From Ficedula albicollis (lineage: Eukaryota > Chordata > Aves > Passeriformes > Muscicapidae), in NCBI RefSeq assembly GCF_000247815.1, contig NC_021674.1, positions 75,844,059 through 75,908,058 of the forward strand: 64,000 nucleotides of DNA. Direction: 5' to 3'. Of the stretch, positions 42,600 through 52,994 are shown piece after piece. The notes under the pieces are model-generated. The model searched no databases and was not told where the DNA came from. It was given only the letters and a program-made list of their open reading frames with translations. Numbering within the stretch: the first letter of the stretch is position 1; the number at the start of each line of letters is the position of its first letter. Both the position numbers and the translations under genes were made by a program.

Positions 42600-43990
42600 A
42601 AATTTCTGCCTAATATTTGGTATTTTCTTTTTTTTTCTGAAATGTTTTATTTTTATTTTATAATTTCCAAAGATATTCACACATTAAAAGAATAATTTCT
42701 GTTTTGCTGAGGTATTTAATTTTGAATAAAACACTGTGAAAATTTCCTTTACCATATCAAATGAAGTGTGCTACATAAATAAAAAGTATTGCAATAGTTA
42801 AACAATTAAGTGAAGTACAAAAATCATTGCAATGACTGTTCAAATGAAGCAATTCTTTCTTATTCTAGTGTCACTTCTCTCTTAAAATCTGTGTTCCACA
42901 GCTTAAATTTGTCATTACATCAACTTACAAAGTAAAGCAGCCTATCAATGCAGCCTCAAAACTAAGCTGGATCTCCGTAGTGCAATTTTGTCCCTAGAAA
43001 CAACTTAGAAGATGCAGAAAACTGTTGGACTTCAAATGCGTGACATCAAAATTCTTAAAATCAAACTGTTCTTAAGAAACTATAAACAGAACCAGAGCAA
43101 AATGATAGAAATTAATAACTTGGCCCATCATATAGTCCATACATACATGGAACCCATGTAACATACGCACACACAATGTATTGATATCAGTTTGCTAAAC
43201 ATTTCTGGAAATAATAAAAAAATACACATTCATATATTAGCATACTAATAAGTTTTAAATTAAACCAATTTTTTTTTGCTTTTTTTTTCTCCTTTCATGG
43301 AAAGAAATAGTGAGGCATTAAATGTAAGACAGAAACCCAGTACTATGCATCTGGAAAATTTATAGAGTTTTGCAACCATTTTCCAGTGCTGCAGTCCCAG
43401 AGGTACATGAACTGAGAAGAAACATTTGTTGTAGTTCCAGGGAGAGTTGGAAATTTCATAATTTTATTTAAGATATTTTCATTCAAAAAAAGTAAACACT
43501 GGCAACCATGTTTATACTATTTCCTTCCAATGACAGGTATTCAGAATTTGAAATTAATCTATATAATGGGGAATGTTCTTTCATTAGCAAGACATGGCTG
43601 AATCACAGTAATTTTAGCTTTTTCATTCATCTTTCTTCTGCACTGTAGTTACTATTTTAACACCAGACCAGGTAAGATTAAGGACAGTTAGAAAACAGAG
43701 GTAAAAAGAGTATTTTTACTTTTGTTCAAAAGTCATCCAAAAATGAGTTGTTTTGGCAGTAATGTGAAAATATATTTTCTAAATTATATCCACATTGTGG
43801 TTGTTTGCTAAATGTACCATTATGCTACCAACTTCAAAGCTTAAACTTGATCTAAACCTATCTACTAAACAGGACAATAGAGAGGAAAAAAATATTTTAA
43901 AAATTCATCTACATTCCAGTTTCAATACAGGATTGTTCTATTAACTTTATTCTCTAATGGTCTGGTCAGCCTACCATTAAATTATTCAAA
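42600..43990. other. Unique AT-rich sequence
   Basis: No gene or repeat family recognised. T-rich runs occur at about 42625 and 43270-43290. Confidence 0.5.
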
Positions 43991-43996
43991 TAAAGA

Positions 43997-44093
43997 CGAG
44001 GGACCTGATTCTCAGCTGGCACATCTCAGTATAGTTTCATTGATTTAAATAAGGCTATACCAATTTACATCTCCTGTGAATCATGCCCATCAT
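43997..44093. mobile_element. Palindromic MITE-like amniote repeat
   Basis: The left half 'gggacctgattctcagctgg' to 'tttcattgatttaaat' and the reverse complement of the right half ('gggcatgattcacagg' to 'ttatttaaatcaatg') are recognisably similar, making an imperfect palindrome of about 95 bp. The wording ('ctgattctcag', 'tcattgatttaaat', 'caatttacat') matches a short palindromic repeat I know to be abundant in turtles, crocodilians and birds, probably a non-autonomous DNA transposon. The family name was not determined. Confidence 0.55.
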
Positions 44094-44578
44094 TTCAATC
44101 AGAACGATTAAATGATTACTTTCCTTGTATATTAGCATAAATTGGTAATAACTAATGAGTGCTCATAATTCTCTTCCTTTTTGTAAGTCCTTCTCAAGCA
44201 TAGGAGAATTCACCTGGTAGAAGGGTGAATACATTAACTGTTACCACATACTCAAATGAATGATGCACAACAAAGACAAAACCATGGGAAAGATATACGG
44301 TCCTTCTGAATCTACAACTCACAATGGTTAAAATATTCTAGAAAATTTTCAGCTGAGATTATAAGAACAGATGCTGCTACTTTACACATATACCAAATAA
44401 TAATGATGCAGTAAGTGGCTGAAGAGGGTATTAATTTTATGTTATAGACAGACTAATGTGACTTTGAAAGCAAACATGACTCCAGAAGCGGAATATTTGA
44501 GGAAAGCATAATAATTTTTTTAACAAAAATAGGATGAATTAGCAATTGCCATGCTAATAAAACATCAGCTATAACATT

Positions 44579-44781
44579 TAGGCTGGATATTAGGAAAAGC
44601 TTTTTCATGCAGAGGGCACTTAGGGACTGCAAGGCTCCTCAGGGAAGTGGTCACAGCATCAAGTGTTCGGACAATGCTCTCAGCCACACGGTGTGACTCT
44701 TGGGACTGCCCTGTGCAGGGCCAGAAGATGGACTTTGATGCTCCTTGTGTGTCCCTTCCTGCTTAGGATATTCTATGATGG
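44579..44781 (+). mobile_element. CR1 LINE 3'-end fragment
   Basis: Starts at 'ggctggatattaggaaaag' and passes through 'cctcagggaagtggtcacagc', 'caagtgttcggac' and 'ctgtgcagggccag' to 'tgatgctccttgtg' and the terminal 'ttctatgatg'. This is the plus-strand 3' UTR of a CR1 subfamily with the 'gtgtgactcttggg' variant. It is 5'-truncated and non-coding. Confidence 0.92.
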
Positions 44782-44789
44782 CATATGTA

Positions 44790-47700
44790 AACAAGTGAAA
44801 AGCAATGAAAGCTCATTCTGTAATATGTCTTGAAAACCTTGATGGTCTTTTCAAATCATCACATATTCATCAGCTGTGTTAAGAAACAGCACCACACAAG
44901 TTGTGCTTTTCCCCAGTCACTACTATTTTAGACTTCAGTGCGAAGTCTCAAAGTGAGTGATTGCTCCTCACTTTGCCAAAAGTCGAACAAGACTTTCTGG
45001 ACACTTCAGTAGCTTCACAGAATGGCAGACAGAAGAGTAATAGAAGTATCTGTCACAATTTCAGAACCCTCTTCCTTCTAAAAAAATCCTAGATTTTCTT
45101 GCACATCAGTCCACAGCATAGAAATTAACTATACTGATAATCAAAACCCATAACAAGTATTTTTTGCCCCCATTTGAAAAGCTTGGTGTATCAACCACAT
45201 ATGGAGCAAATAAATTTTAATGTTGTCATTTAAATGTAAGATATTCTTTCTATATAAATTAAAGCAGTAGAGCAGGGGAGGTAATGTCAAATGCCCCTCC
45301 CATAACTTACTCTGAGAAAATACAGTCCTCTAAATGTGTGCTGTAAAGCTTCAAAGTGAAATAACTGATTCAAAAAAATTGCCCTTAGAGTTAGGTCATG
45401 TAAATTAACAGTCATTCTTGAATGGGATCTATTAAACCCATATCCAGATCAGCAAGAAGCATTTCCATAGTTTCCTTAGATTTTGTGTACTTTGATTTTA
45501 AAGGAAAAATAATAGTGAAGGGATATATCATAAAATAAAAGTAATACATACACTGAGAAACATTGTGTCATATTTGCTCTGCTTACAGCTTGCAAAATAT
45601 CCAGAGAAGCTTAATAAGGAAAATATAGACTTTGGGAAACAGAAATGATCATGAAACCACTAAAAACTTCTCTGGACTGGAAAAGGAAATTTAAAAGAAA
45701 AAAAGAATCAAAAGGAAAGGGCAATTAAAAAAAAAAAAAAGAAGATAAGAAAGGAAAAATAGGGAGAGAAATATGAAACTAACCTTGCTCACAGTCAAAA
45801 TGTCATTCAGCATTCTTGAATTCATTCCTAGAAAGTATCTGTATTAAACCCATCTTTATTAAAAGTGGGGGTTGCTACCCAGCTTGACTTTATTGACTTT
45901 ACATTCTGTACACATATATATATATACAGACATACAATCAGTTCTTGACTCATTATCAGCTTGATTAATTTCAAATCTTCATTTTTTTAAATCCAAGACT
46001 TGCTTGGAGTGTCTATAAAAGTTTAGGAATATCAAGACCTTGAACTTCACTACAGGTGCTCCCAGTGTTTCAAGAACAAATTCTTAGATATAATACTCAA
46101 ACATCATATACCTTTCATCATATTCCCCAGAGTCTTGCTGATGAAAAATAAATATACCCAATATACCTAGGAAACTTTGTTGAAAATTAAATTTGTAACA
46201 TACCTGCATTTATACACTCAGATAAGCACATACAGAGGGTGTGTGTCAAAACACACACTCATCTATGCATTACACTAATGTATGTGTATATATATATGTG
46301 TGTGCATGTATGTGTGTATATATGTATATATGTGTGTATGTATTTACCAAAGTCTTCAAAACTGATTCAGCATTTAAACAGAGGGCTTTAAGCAATTAAT
46401 GCATAAGTAATATAAGTAAACTCCATTTTCACCACTCTCCAGCTTTCCTAGTTTCACTGAGATGCAAATTCACCATTATAAAAAACTTTTACTAATCCAA
46501 ATTCAAAAAAAATCCACCCATAGAAAATCGTTATGTGTTTCTTTTATCGGACTTTTGTTAGAAAATTGGTGTTCACTTTAAAATCCCAACTAAGAGAGTT
46601 TCCAAATGAAACTATTTGTGTAAGATCCCTCCTTCAAATAAACAGAACACAAACTGATTTTAGGTATAGCTTCCCTAGTGTTTCTTCATGTTTTTGTATC
46701 TGCAAAGGAACAAAATAGATAATAAGATACAAAAAAATACCACTTTGGAGGGCTAGAAGATGGAGATAAAATTGGAATTTTTTTCACTTTGTTTTCATAT
46801 AAGTCTCTCACAGTTTAAGTACTGGTGATATTTGTTACTTGGATACATTTGCATAGAAAAATTTCTTCCTCTAGTGTATACCTTGATAGTCAGTGTGAGG
46901 TTTTCTATTGTCTTCATTGAGGAAAGGGTGAGACCCTATACAGTCAAAACCAAAATTGCTCTTGATGAGTCACAGTTGGTGTACAGGCACTACTTTTTTC
47001 AAGTTTTACTCTTTTGCCACCTCCATTCCTCTGAGTCTCCAGAAATGCTATAAAGTGTTTCTTCTCTACAACTTCTGTCTTAAATAGTGGGGAAGGAAAT
47101 GGGAATGGAACTGAAGTAGCTGGCACTATATCCCCTATTTCTGCCTCCTAGCAGTACCATAAACAGCCCTTTTTGCAGTAGAGAAGACTTGTGTGCAGTC
47201 TACATTACAAAAGTTATATAAACAAAGAAATTCGGCTGACTCAAATTTCAACAGTGTGAAAGAATCCTAACATACATTTGATTCTAATGTATACCTCTGT
47301 TATATAACTATATTTAATATCTGCTGTTTTCTCTAATCTTTGCTAAGTGCATTGCCATCACCTAGAAATTCAAAACTTACAACCAAAGTAAGCATTTCTT
47401 TGCAAAATATTTTGATTAGGTTAGAACTTGTGAGACTCTTCTACATGTCAGGGGTATCTTCACAGTCTCTAATGAGTGTTTTGATTTATAGAAACTTTAA
47501 GTCGGTGGTTTTGTGTTTAAGAGAAATTGTAACAGTAAGCTTTAAAAAACCTCTTCACTACACTGTTTTCATTGGTAAGTTAGAGCTGGTACAGAATGTG
47601 AAATGAAATACCATTGCAACCATTGTCAAAAGTTTTGGATTTCATACACTAAATACCATTCAAGAGTGTATTCCAGTGTGATACCTAATTGGTAGCCTTT

Positions 47701-48015
47701 TTCACACTTGCAATTTTCCTACTTTGTTGCCAAGCATCCACATATTAATAAGCAACACCATTTAACGAGAGAAAAAAATTTCAGCGCAACACACTTAGCT
47801 CACTGCCTTTATCCACTGTATCATACGAAAAGTGAACTCTGATACCAAAGGGAAGGTAGTCCTTTAAACTGCAACTCTAAATTGCAGCTAACATGCTGAA
47901 GCAAGGATGTCACAGTTACACATAATTACCATTTCTACAGGAGTGTGTTTCCTTTGGTGACAGTAGCATATTTAAAAGACAGCATTTTCAGTCTTTGAAG
48001 TCACTTTTCTCATAA
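44790..48015. other. Unique AT-rich sequence with TG/TA microsatellites
   Basis: No supported gene. Simple repeats are TA at about 45914-45926, poly-A near 45727-45740 and a TG/TATG array at 46280-46345. A well-formed minus-strand splice-acceptor context at about 46692 is not followed by a usable exon. Confidence 0.5.
46280..46345 (+). repeat. Alternating TG/TA microsatellite
   Basis: Alternating purine-pyrimidine sequence of TGTG, TATA and TATG units over about 65 bp. Confidence 0.85.
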
Positions 48016-48019
48016 AAAA

Positions 48020-48118
48020 TTGCTTTTTCACCAAGAACCCTATTCAGTTGTCCAGCCTTATCCCATAAAGCACTTAAGGATATGTCTAGATCCCACTTAA
48101 CTTAGGCACATGATTACG
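48020..48118 (-). mobile_element. Relic of an amniote MITE-like repeat
   Basis: On the minus strand it reads 'taagttaagtgggatctag', then 'catatccttaagtgcttt' and 'gggataaggctgg'. This resembles the 'slow-slide' phrases (ttaagtg... gcttaagtgctttg... ggatcaggg) of a short repeat common in crocodilian and turtle DNA. Old and diverged; identification is by memory only. Confidence 0.4.
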
Positions 48119-49130
48119 ATTTTTTTTTTCTGAAAAAGGATTGAACTCAAGTATGTGTTTCAAATGCTTTGTCATATGGGAACATAAAATAGGAGCCTAA
48201 CTCCTAACTGCAATACTAATACTCCTGACTACCTAGGAATTTTAGTCACAACAAATTTTATCATGTTTTATGGGTTTACTTTTCCAAATATTTGAGTACC
48301 ACCTTGTCTTATCACATAGCACATGCTGTACGCTTATTAGAAGCCAACAAAAAGTTTGAAAAAATATTAAGCTTAATCATATTTGAATCTTTAATACTTT
48401 ACCAGTGCTCCTCATGGCTTAAAGACCATAAGCTTTAAATACCACAGAAGCTTTTTTTCTCCACATTTGGAATAAGAATGCTTAGAAAGGTATCTGCTTA
48501 TAGAACAGGTTGTAAAATGGAAATTCACAGGAGGAAAGCGCTTCCTATATCTCCTGCATTTCTCTCTTCATCTTTTCCTTTTTCTTGTTCATAATCACCG
48601 TAGTAAAAAAGGTGTTTTCCTAGATAAATATTACAGAACAAAGAATACAGTGTGACTTCCTCTGTTATACTACCGAATACATTCCCATCAACCTAGCCAT
48701 AAATAGTGCCCTGATTATATAGCAACCGAAACTGTTCCCCTTGTACAAAGTACCTCCATGCTACTCAGACCCTGAAGAAACCATTTTTTGCAACCCTATC
48801 ATTGAAGACACCCTTCAAAGAAATACTGTCTAAAACCTCAATGTTGTTTGTTGGGCCTTTTTTATTAACATCCTCAACACAACAGCCTGTGGCTATTTTA
48901 ATATTTATACACTAAGGTGAACACACTGGGAAGGTTGTGTTATCATTATTCTAAGAGAAAACTGGGTGCAGCTTTTCTGGGGGCCCTTCAGTGATTTCCA
49001 TGCCTAGGGTAGACCATAGTGGCTGTTGAAGTACATGTAATGCACTGTCTCTTCCTCATAAGCTCATTACATTTACTCTTTTAGCATAATTTCTTACAGC
49101 TACAGCACAAAAATGAAAATTTAGAAATGC

Positions 49131-49287
49131 TTTTTTTCCATTTCTCACTGGGCCTCAGACTTCCTGTGTGGATCTTGAACAAATTGTTTTACTTGCTCTA
49201 CCTCTGCTTTTCACATCTGAGAAGCAGAGATAAAAGCAAAAGGAGCACTTCAAGGCTTAATTCATTAAAATTGGCAAGGAACTTTCA
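49131..49287 (+). mobile_element. MIR / CORE-SINE fragment
   Basis: The order 'gggcctcagacttcctgtgt', 'gatcttgaacaaattgtttt', 'cttttcacatctgagaagc', 'agataaaagc' and 'aaggcttaattcattaaa' follows the core and tail of MIR (the 'tgtgaccttgggcaagtca', 'cctcagtttcc', 'catctgtaaaatgggg' and 'ggattaaatgag' blocks). It is an ancient amniote SINE on the plus strand. The plus-strand 73-residue open frame here is not a gene. Confidence 0.65.
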
Positions 49288-49289
49288 GG

Positions 49290-50240
49290 TCAATGAATGG
49301 AGGCTGCAACAGATTAACATATTAAAAGTTTTAATAATTTATTTGTGATCTACTTCAACTGATGCAATATGCTTCTAGACTAGAAGCAACAGGAAAATTT
49401 AACACTGTGTCACTGTTATACATGTACAGTTCTGCAGACCAGTAACTGTAAATGAAAGATATTGATGTGTTTCTTCTATTTGGGCTGTTTCCCAGGGTAC
49501 TAACACACAACTCAGGAATAACCTTCTTTCAACAGAAAGTTAAAATAAAGCTAGATGTAATATAAATACACACTTCATGTTAATACACACATACACAGTA
49601 CATATACAGAAAATATGTGCATCGAGATGTTATTCCAAAGGAAGAAAAACATTTTTCCTTTATTGTGTTACAAGGCCGTAATTTCTCAAGCTAAGTGATA
49701 AATGCTGTAGAAATACTCTGGAAAAACATGCCTGTAATTAACAAATATGTGATTTTATGTAAGATCCTTTGTTTAATATATGCCTTCATATTAATGCACT
49801 GCGATTAAAAGAAAATGAAACTGTTAGCAGAGGAAGAGAAGACATATTTTTACTTTTAAAAATAATAAAATCTCCTTTATTCCAATAGCATTTTTCCTCT
49901 GGATTTTTTCCTTTTAAAAATAAAAATTCCATTTTCCTGTCTGAATTCAAAATGATTGACTGGAGCACAATATTAAGTAATAAATAAAACAGTCCCAGTG
50001 GCTGAAAGACTCCTGAATAAAGAGAAAATTATTTTTGGATTTTCCTTCTGATCAGATATGAAATATTCTGAAACGCCACCTCTATAATTTGATAAAAAGC
50101 TTGATATCCCCAAATGAAAATAGGATTCAGCACTTTCATTTTTCTGTCTCTAAAGGAACCTCTAGGTAAACTGATTTTAAAAAAATGAAAATCTCAAGCA
50201 TAAAGGTGGGAGTAATGAAGCAAGTTTAAATATGCGCTGA
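49290..50240. other. Unique AT-rich sequence; would be intron 1 of the 50.4-kb exon
   Basis: No convincing second exon was found in this stretch. A minus-strand acceptor-like word near 50025 leads into a frame (open for about 22 codons) that does not resemble a convertase. Confidence 0.45.
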
Positions 50241-50241
50241 C

Positions 50242-50419
50242 CTTTGAAATGAACTGCATTCCATGTTGTTTGGCCAAGAAGCTGGCTGTGTTGCTGTCTC
50301 CATCAATTTCCACAGCATAAAAGATGTGGGTTTTGGAGCTGCCCTGCTCTCTGGTGGATGTTGATAGGCATCGCCACAAACACACCAGTGCTGATAGTAA
50401 CAGCCATATGTTCATTGCT
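50242..50419 (-). CDS. First coding exon, secreted protein; S8 pro-domain-like start (proprotein convertase family?)
   Basis: The exon has an ATG at 50415-50413 and is read on the minus strand for 58 codons to a splice donor (AAG|GTCAGC, GT at 50241-50240) in phase 0. An acceptor-like 'tttttaatatttcag' ends at 50420, four bases before the ATG, suggesting an upstream 5'-UTR exon. Residues 1-20 (MNIWLLLSALVCLW...) form a hydrophobic signal peptide. Residues 31-58 (IFYAVEIDGD... to LAKQHGMQFISK) align without gaps with the start of the S8 pro-domain of kexin-like proprotein convertases: aromatic-A-x-E-I-x-G, then an LA/IA, then HG. In that family the pro-domain acts as an intramolecular chaperone in the secretory pathway. 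The sequence is too divergent to name a member. I found no later exons (for example those encoding QWYL or the catalytic DDG) between 1 and 50240. It may be a long-intron gene, a decayed copy, or an unrelated secreted protein. Confidence 0.5.
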
Positions 50420-50468
50420 CTGAAATATTAAAAAGAAATCCACAAGGGATAAAAGTGTAAGCATCTTC

Positions 50469-50489
50469 TTTTGTTGTTGTTGTTGTTGC
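50469..50489 (+). repeat. (TTG)n microsatellite
   Basis: Seven consecutive TTG units, about 50 bp upstream of the predicted exon in its own direction. Confidence 0.9.
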
Positions 50490-50499
50490 TCACAGTGAG

Positions 50500-52845
50500 G
50501 ATTTACCCAGAGGTGGCTGTATTTTATTTTCCTCTTCTTTGGATTAAAATATAAAGTCCAAGATTTTTTTTAAAATTTAGTTTCAATATTAAACTAAAAA
50601 GATAAAAGCAAAGCAAAACAAAACATTATATTGGGAATCTAAGAGGTTTATGCTGTTTGACAATATCTAAAAGCAAAGTGATATTGTGCCATATGATTTT
50701 ATTCTTACAAACTCAAATACTAAAATATAAACTACTTTGCAGCTTTACTAACATGCTTATTTTTCCACTCCTGTTTTGTGATACAAGTTTGACAAGTTTT
50801 ATCCAGTGGTTTGTCAATCTCAAGCTGTTCACTAGACCTGAAGGTCAAATGGCAGTCTCTGAAAAATTTCAGTGTTCAATATCAAAATGGAAGATGACTA
50901 CTTGAATGTATAGCAATTTTAATAACAATAACTAATCTAAATATCTGAATATCTGGTCTAGGTCCTTTTGTAATATATTCTATGAAATATCAATTTAAAA
51001 TGGAGTCTTATGATATGATCATAAATTGCCTAGAAAAATGAATAACAGAAAAGATGACAAAGTCAAGATTATGCATATGAGAAATACTACAGGTATCTTA
51101 ATTAGGCAATATTAATATCTGTCTGAAAGTTTATTCTATAAATAGTAGTAGTGCACACTAGCTCTTAGGCACTAGATCCTGTCTTTAAAAATATGGCAGT
51201 AGCAAATAACAAAAACATCCTGAGTAATATGCTGGTGCTGCATCTGTGATGAAATGACAAGAAGGATATATCTTAAGTAGACGTGATATTAGGCATAAAC
51301 AGTGGTAGAGATGCAATTTACTTTTCCACCTACATTACCCTTTGTTTAGGTACCTGTTAAGAGCTGCACAACATCAGAATTTAAAAATTAATTTTGAAAT
51401 GTATGGGACAATGTAGTTTTGCATGTTATGGGTGGCCATGCTCATTTACATTCTTGTAGTGTTTGCAGCACTTGTAATTCAAACAGTCTTTTCAAACAGC
51501 AGTTAGATATAAATTAAATTTGAATATATATACTTCTGTCTTTACTCAGCCACATCTTTTAGTCAAATCCTTCTCAAGAGTCCAAGAATTAGGACAAAGC
51601 AGCCAGTGACTGAATTCCACTATACACCCAATAGTAGCTCTTTTTAACATTAGGTCCAAATTGAGGTGCAACAGACAAAAAGAGCTAATAGTTAATACTT
51701 AGTTAATAGTTAATACCTTGCAGTTCACAATAATATAAACCTATGATTTTTAATAAACACTGCCATACTGAAAAAATATACTTAAGGTATCTGCACAGTT
51801 AGATCAAAAAATCAGATCTTGAATGAGATCCTACCAGCTAGATACTTCTGAAGAAGTCTAGTAAAGCCTATCATATGGAATTGCTACTAATAACATTAGA
51901 ATGTTTCTATGGATGCTGATTACTATCTAAAGCACAGACAAAGCCTTACAAGGCATTTTTGTAGGCAGACATAAATAATCTAAATTTCTAAAGTCCCTTC
52001 TAAAATCTTAATTATGCAGTATGGGCACTGGCAGCTTTCCACATCATATTTTTTAGATGGATTGAGATGGTGGGAACTACAATTTATTTTTGCTGTCTAG
52101 CTAAGCAATCAGATTACAGCCAATGTAGTTGGCCTGTATTTAGAACAAGTCGAAGGCTGAGGAGGATATAGAGGAATTGGGGCTGCAAAGAGAATGAAGA
52201 AAAAAACCCAACAAATTGATGATGTATATCCACCCTGTATAATTAATGTAGTATAAAACATTTCCAGAACAAAAGATCAAAACCAGTCTACCTAGAAGAA
52301 CCTAGATCACCAGAGCATTCTTTTAGATAAAGGAAAATACAGGTTCATTCCCCTGCAGAGAAATGTAATAGTAGAGCCCCATATTTTTCAGGAAGGGACT
52401 GACACCACTGAGGTATTGGTAAAAATTTAGAGATATTTTTCTTCTCCTCAACATTCTCTTTTCTGTTTTTTCAAATCAAACTATTTTGCTAGTTCTAAAT
52501 TAGAGATCTGCAGAACTTACTCATTTTCTCAAGGCAGAAATTTCCATAAAAATACTAATTTAGTAGATTCTTGCTTTCCAAAAAAGTATAAATCCATCAC
52601 AGAAAATAGAGTTGGTAAACCCACTCAAACAACTTCAAAGGCAAACTCCGCGACTCAAAGCATATTTCATATGTACAAGTACTAATCCGACAACTCCAAA
52701 TCACACTGAAGCAAACCATAAAAAGTGTATAGTTTCAACTATACCAATTACTTGCTCCCAAAAAGAAAGTGGATGGGGTGAAGACATTATTTCACCTTTG
52801 AAAGAATACTGTCTACTTCTTTTGTGGAAATTTTTGTGTCTCAAT
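50500..52845. other. Unique AT-rich sequence
   Basis: Lies upstream of the predicted exon on its strand. No promoter, CpG island or exon recognised. A short 'agttaatagttaata' type repeat occurs at 51687-51716. Confidence 0.5.
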
Positions 52846-52849
52846 CATA

Positions 52850-52990
52850 ATCACAGAATCACTGCATATTTTGACTGGGACAGGACCTACAAAGATCATG
52901 AAGTCCAACTCTTAAATGAATGGTCCATACAGGGACTGAACCCACAACCTTGGCACTCTTAGCACCATGCACTAACCAGCTGAACTAATC
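52850..52990 (-). mobile_element. tRNA-Ile-derived SINE with CR1-like tail (TguSINE1-type)
   Basis: On the minus strand, from 52990 inward, the head is tRNA-like: 'ttagttcagctggttagtgc' (A box), 'atggtgctaagagtgccaa' where tRNA-Ile carries its anticodon arm, 'ggttgtgggttcagtccc' (B box) and 'tgtatggacca' (acceptor stem). A tail follows with 'gttggacttcatgatctt' and 'gattctgtgatt', which is the CR1 3' end. A tRNA-Ile head fused to a CR1 tail is the structure of TguSINE1, a songbird SINE moved by CR1 machinery. It is the best clue to the organism. The copy is diverged and unlikely to be a functional tRNA. Confidence 0.82.
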
Positions 52991-52994
52991 TCAG

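Noticed and set aside
45270..45345. Short minus-strand exon candidate with a good donor (AGA|GTAAGT)
   Set aside because: It would be only 10 codons with a weak acceptor; the resemblance to a convertase segment is too slight.
46533..46700. Strong minus-strand acceptor followed by about 21 codons, tested as exon 2 of the 50.4-kb gene
   Set aside because: It ends at a stop with no usable donor and lacks the expected aromatic convertase pro-domain pattern.
52850..52990. A functional tRNA-Ile gene
   Set aside because: The anticodon region is altered and a CR1-like tail is attached, so it is a SINE.
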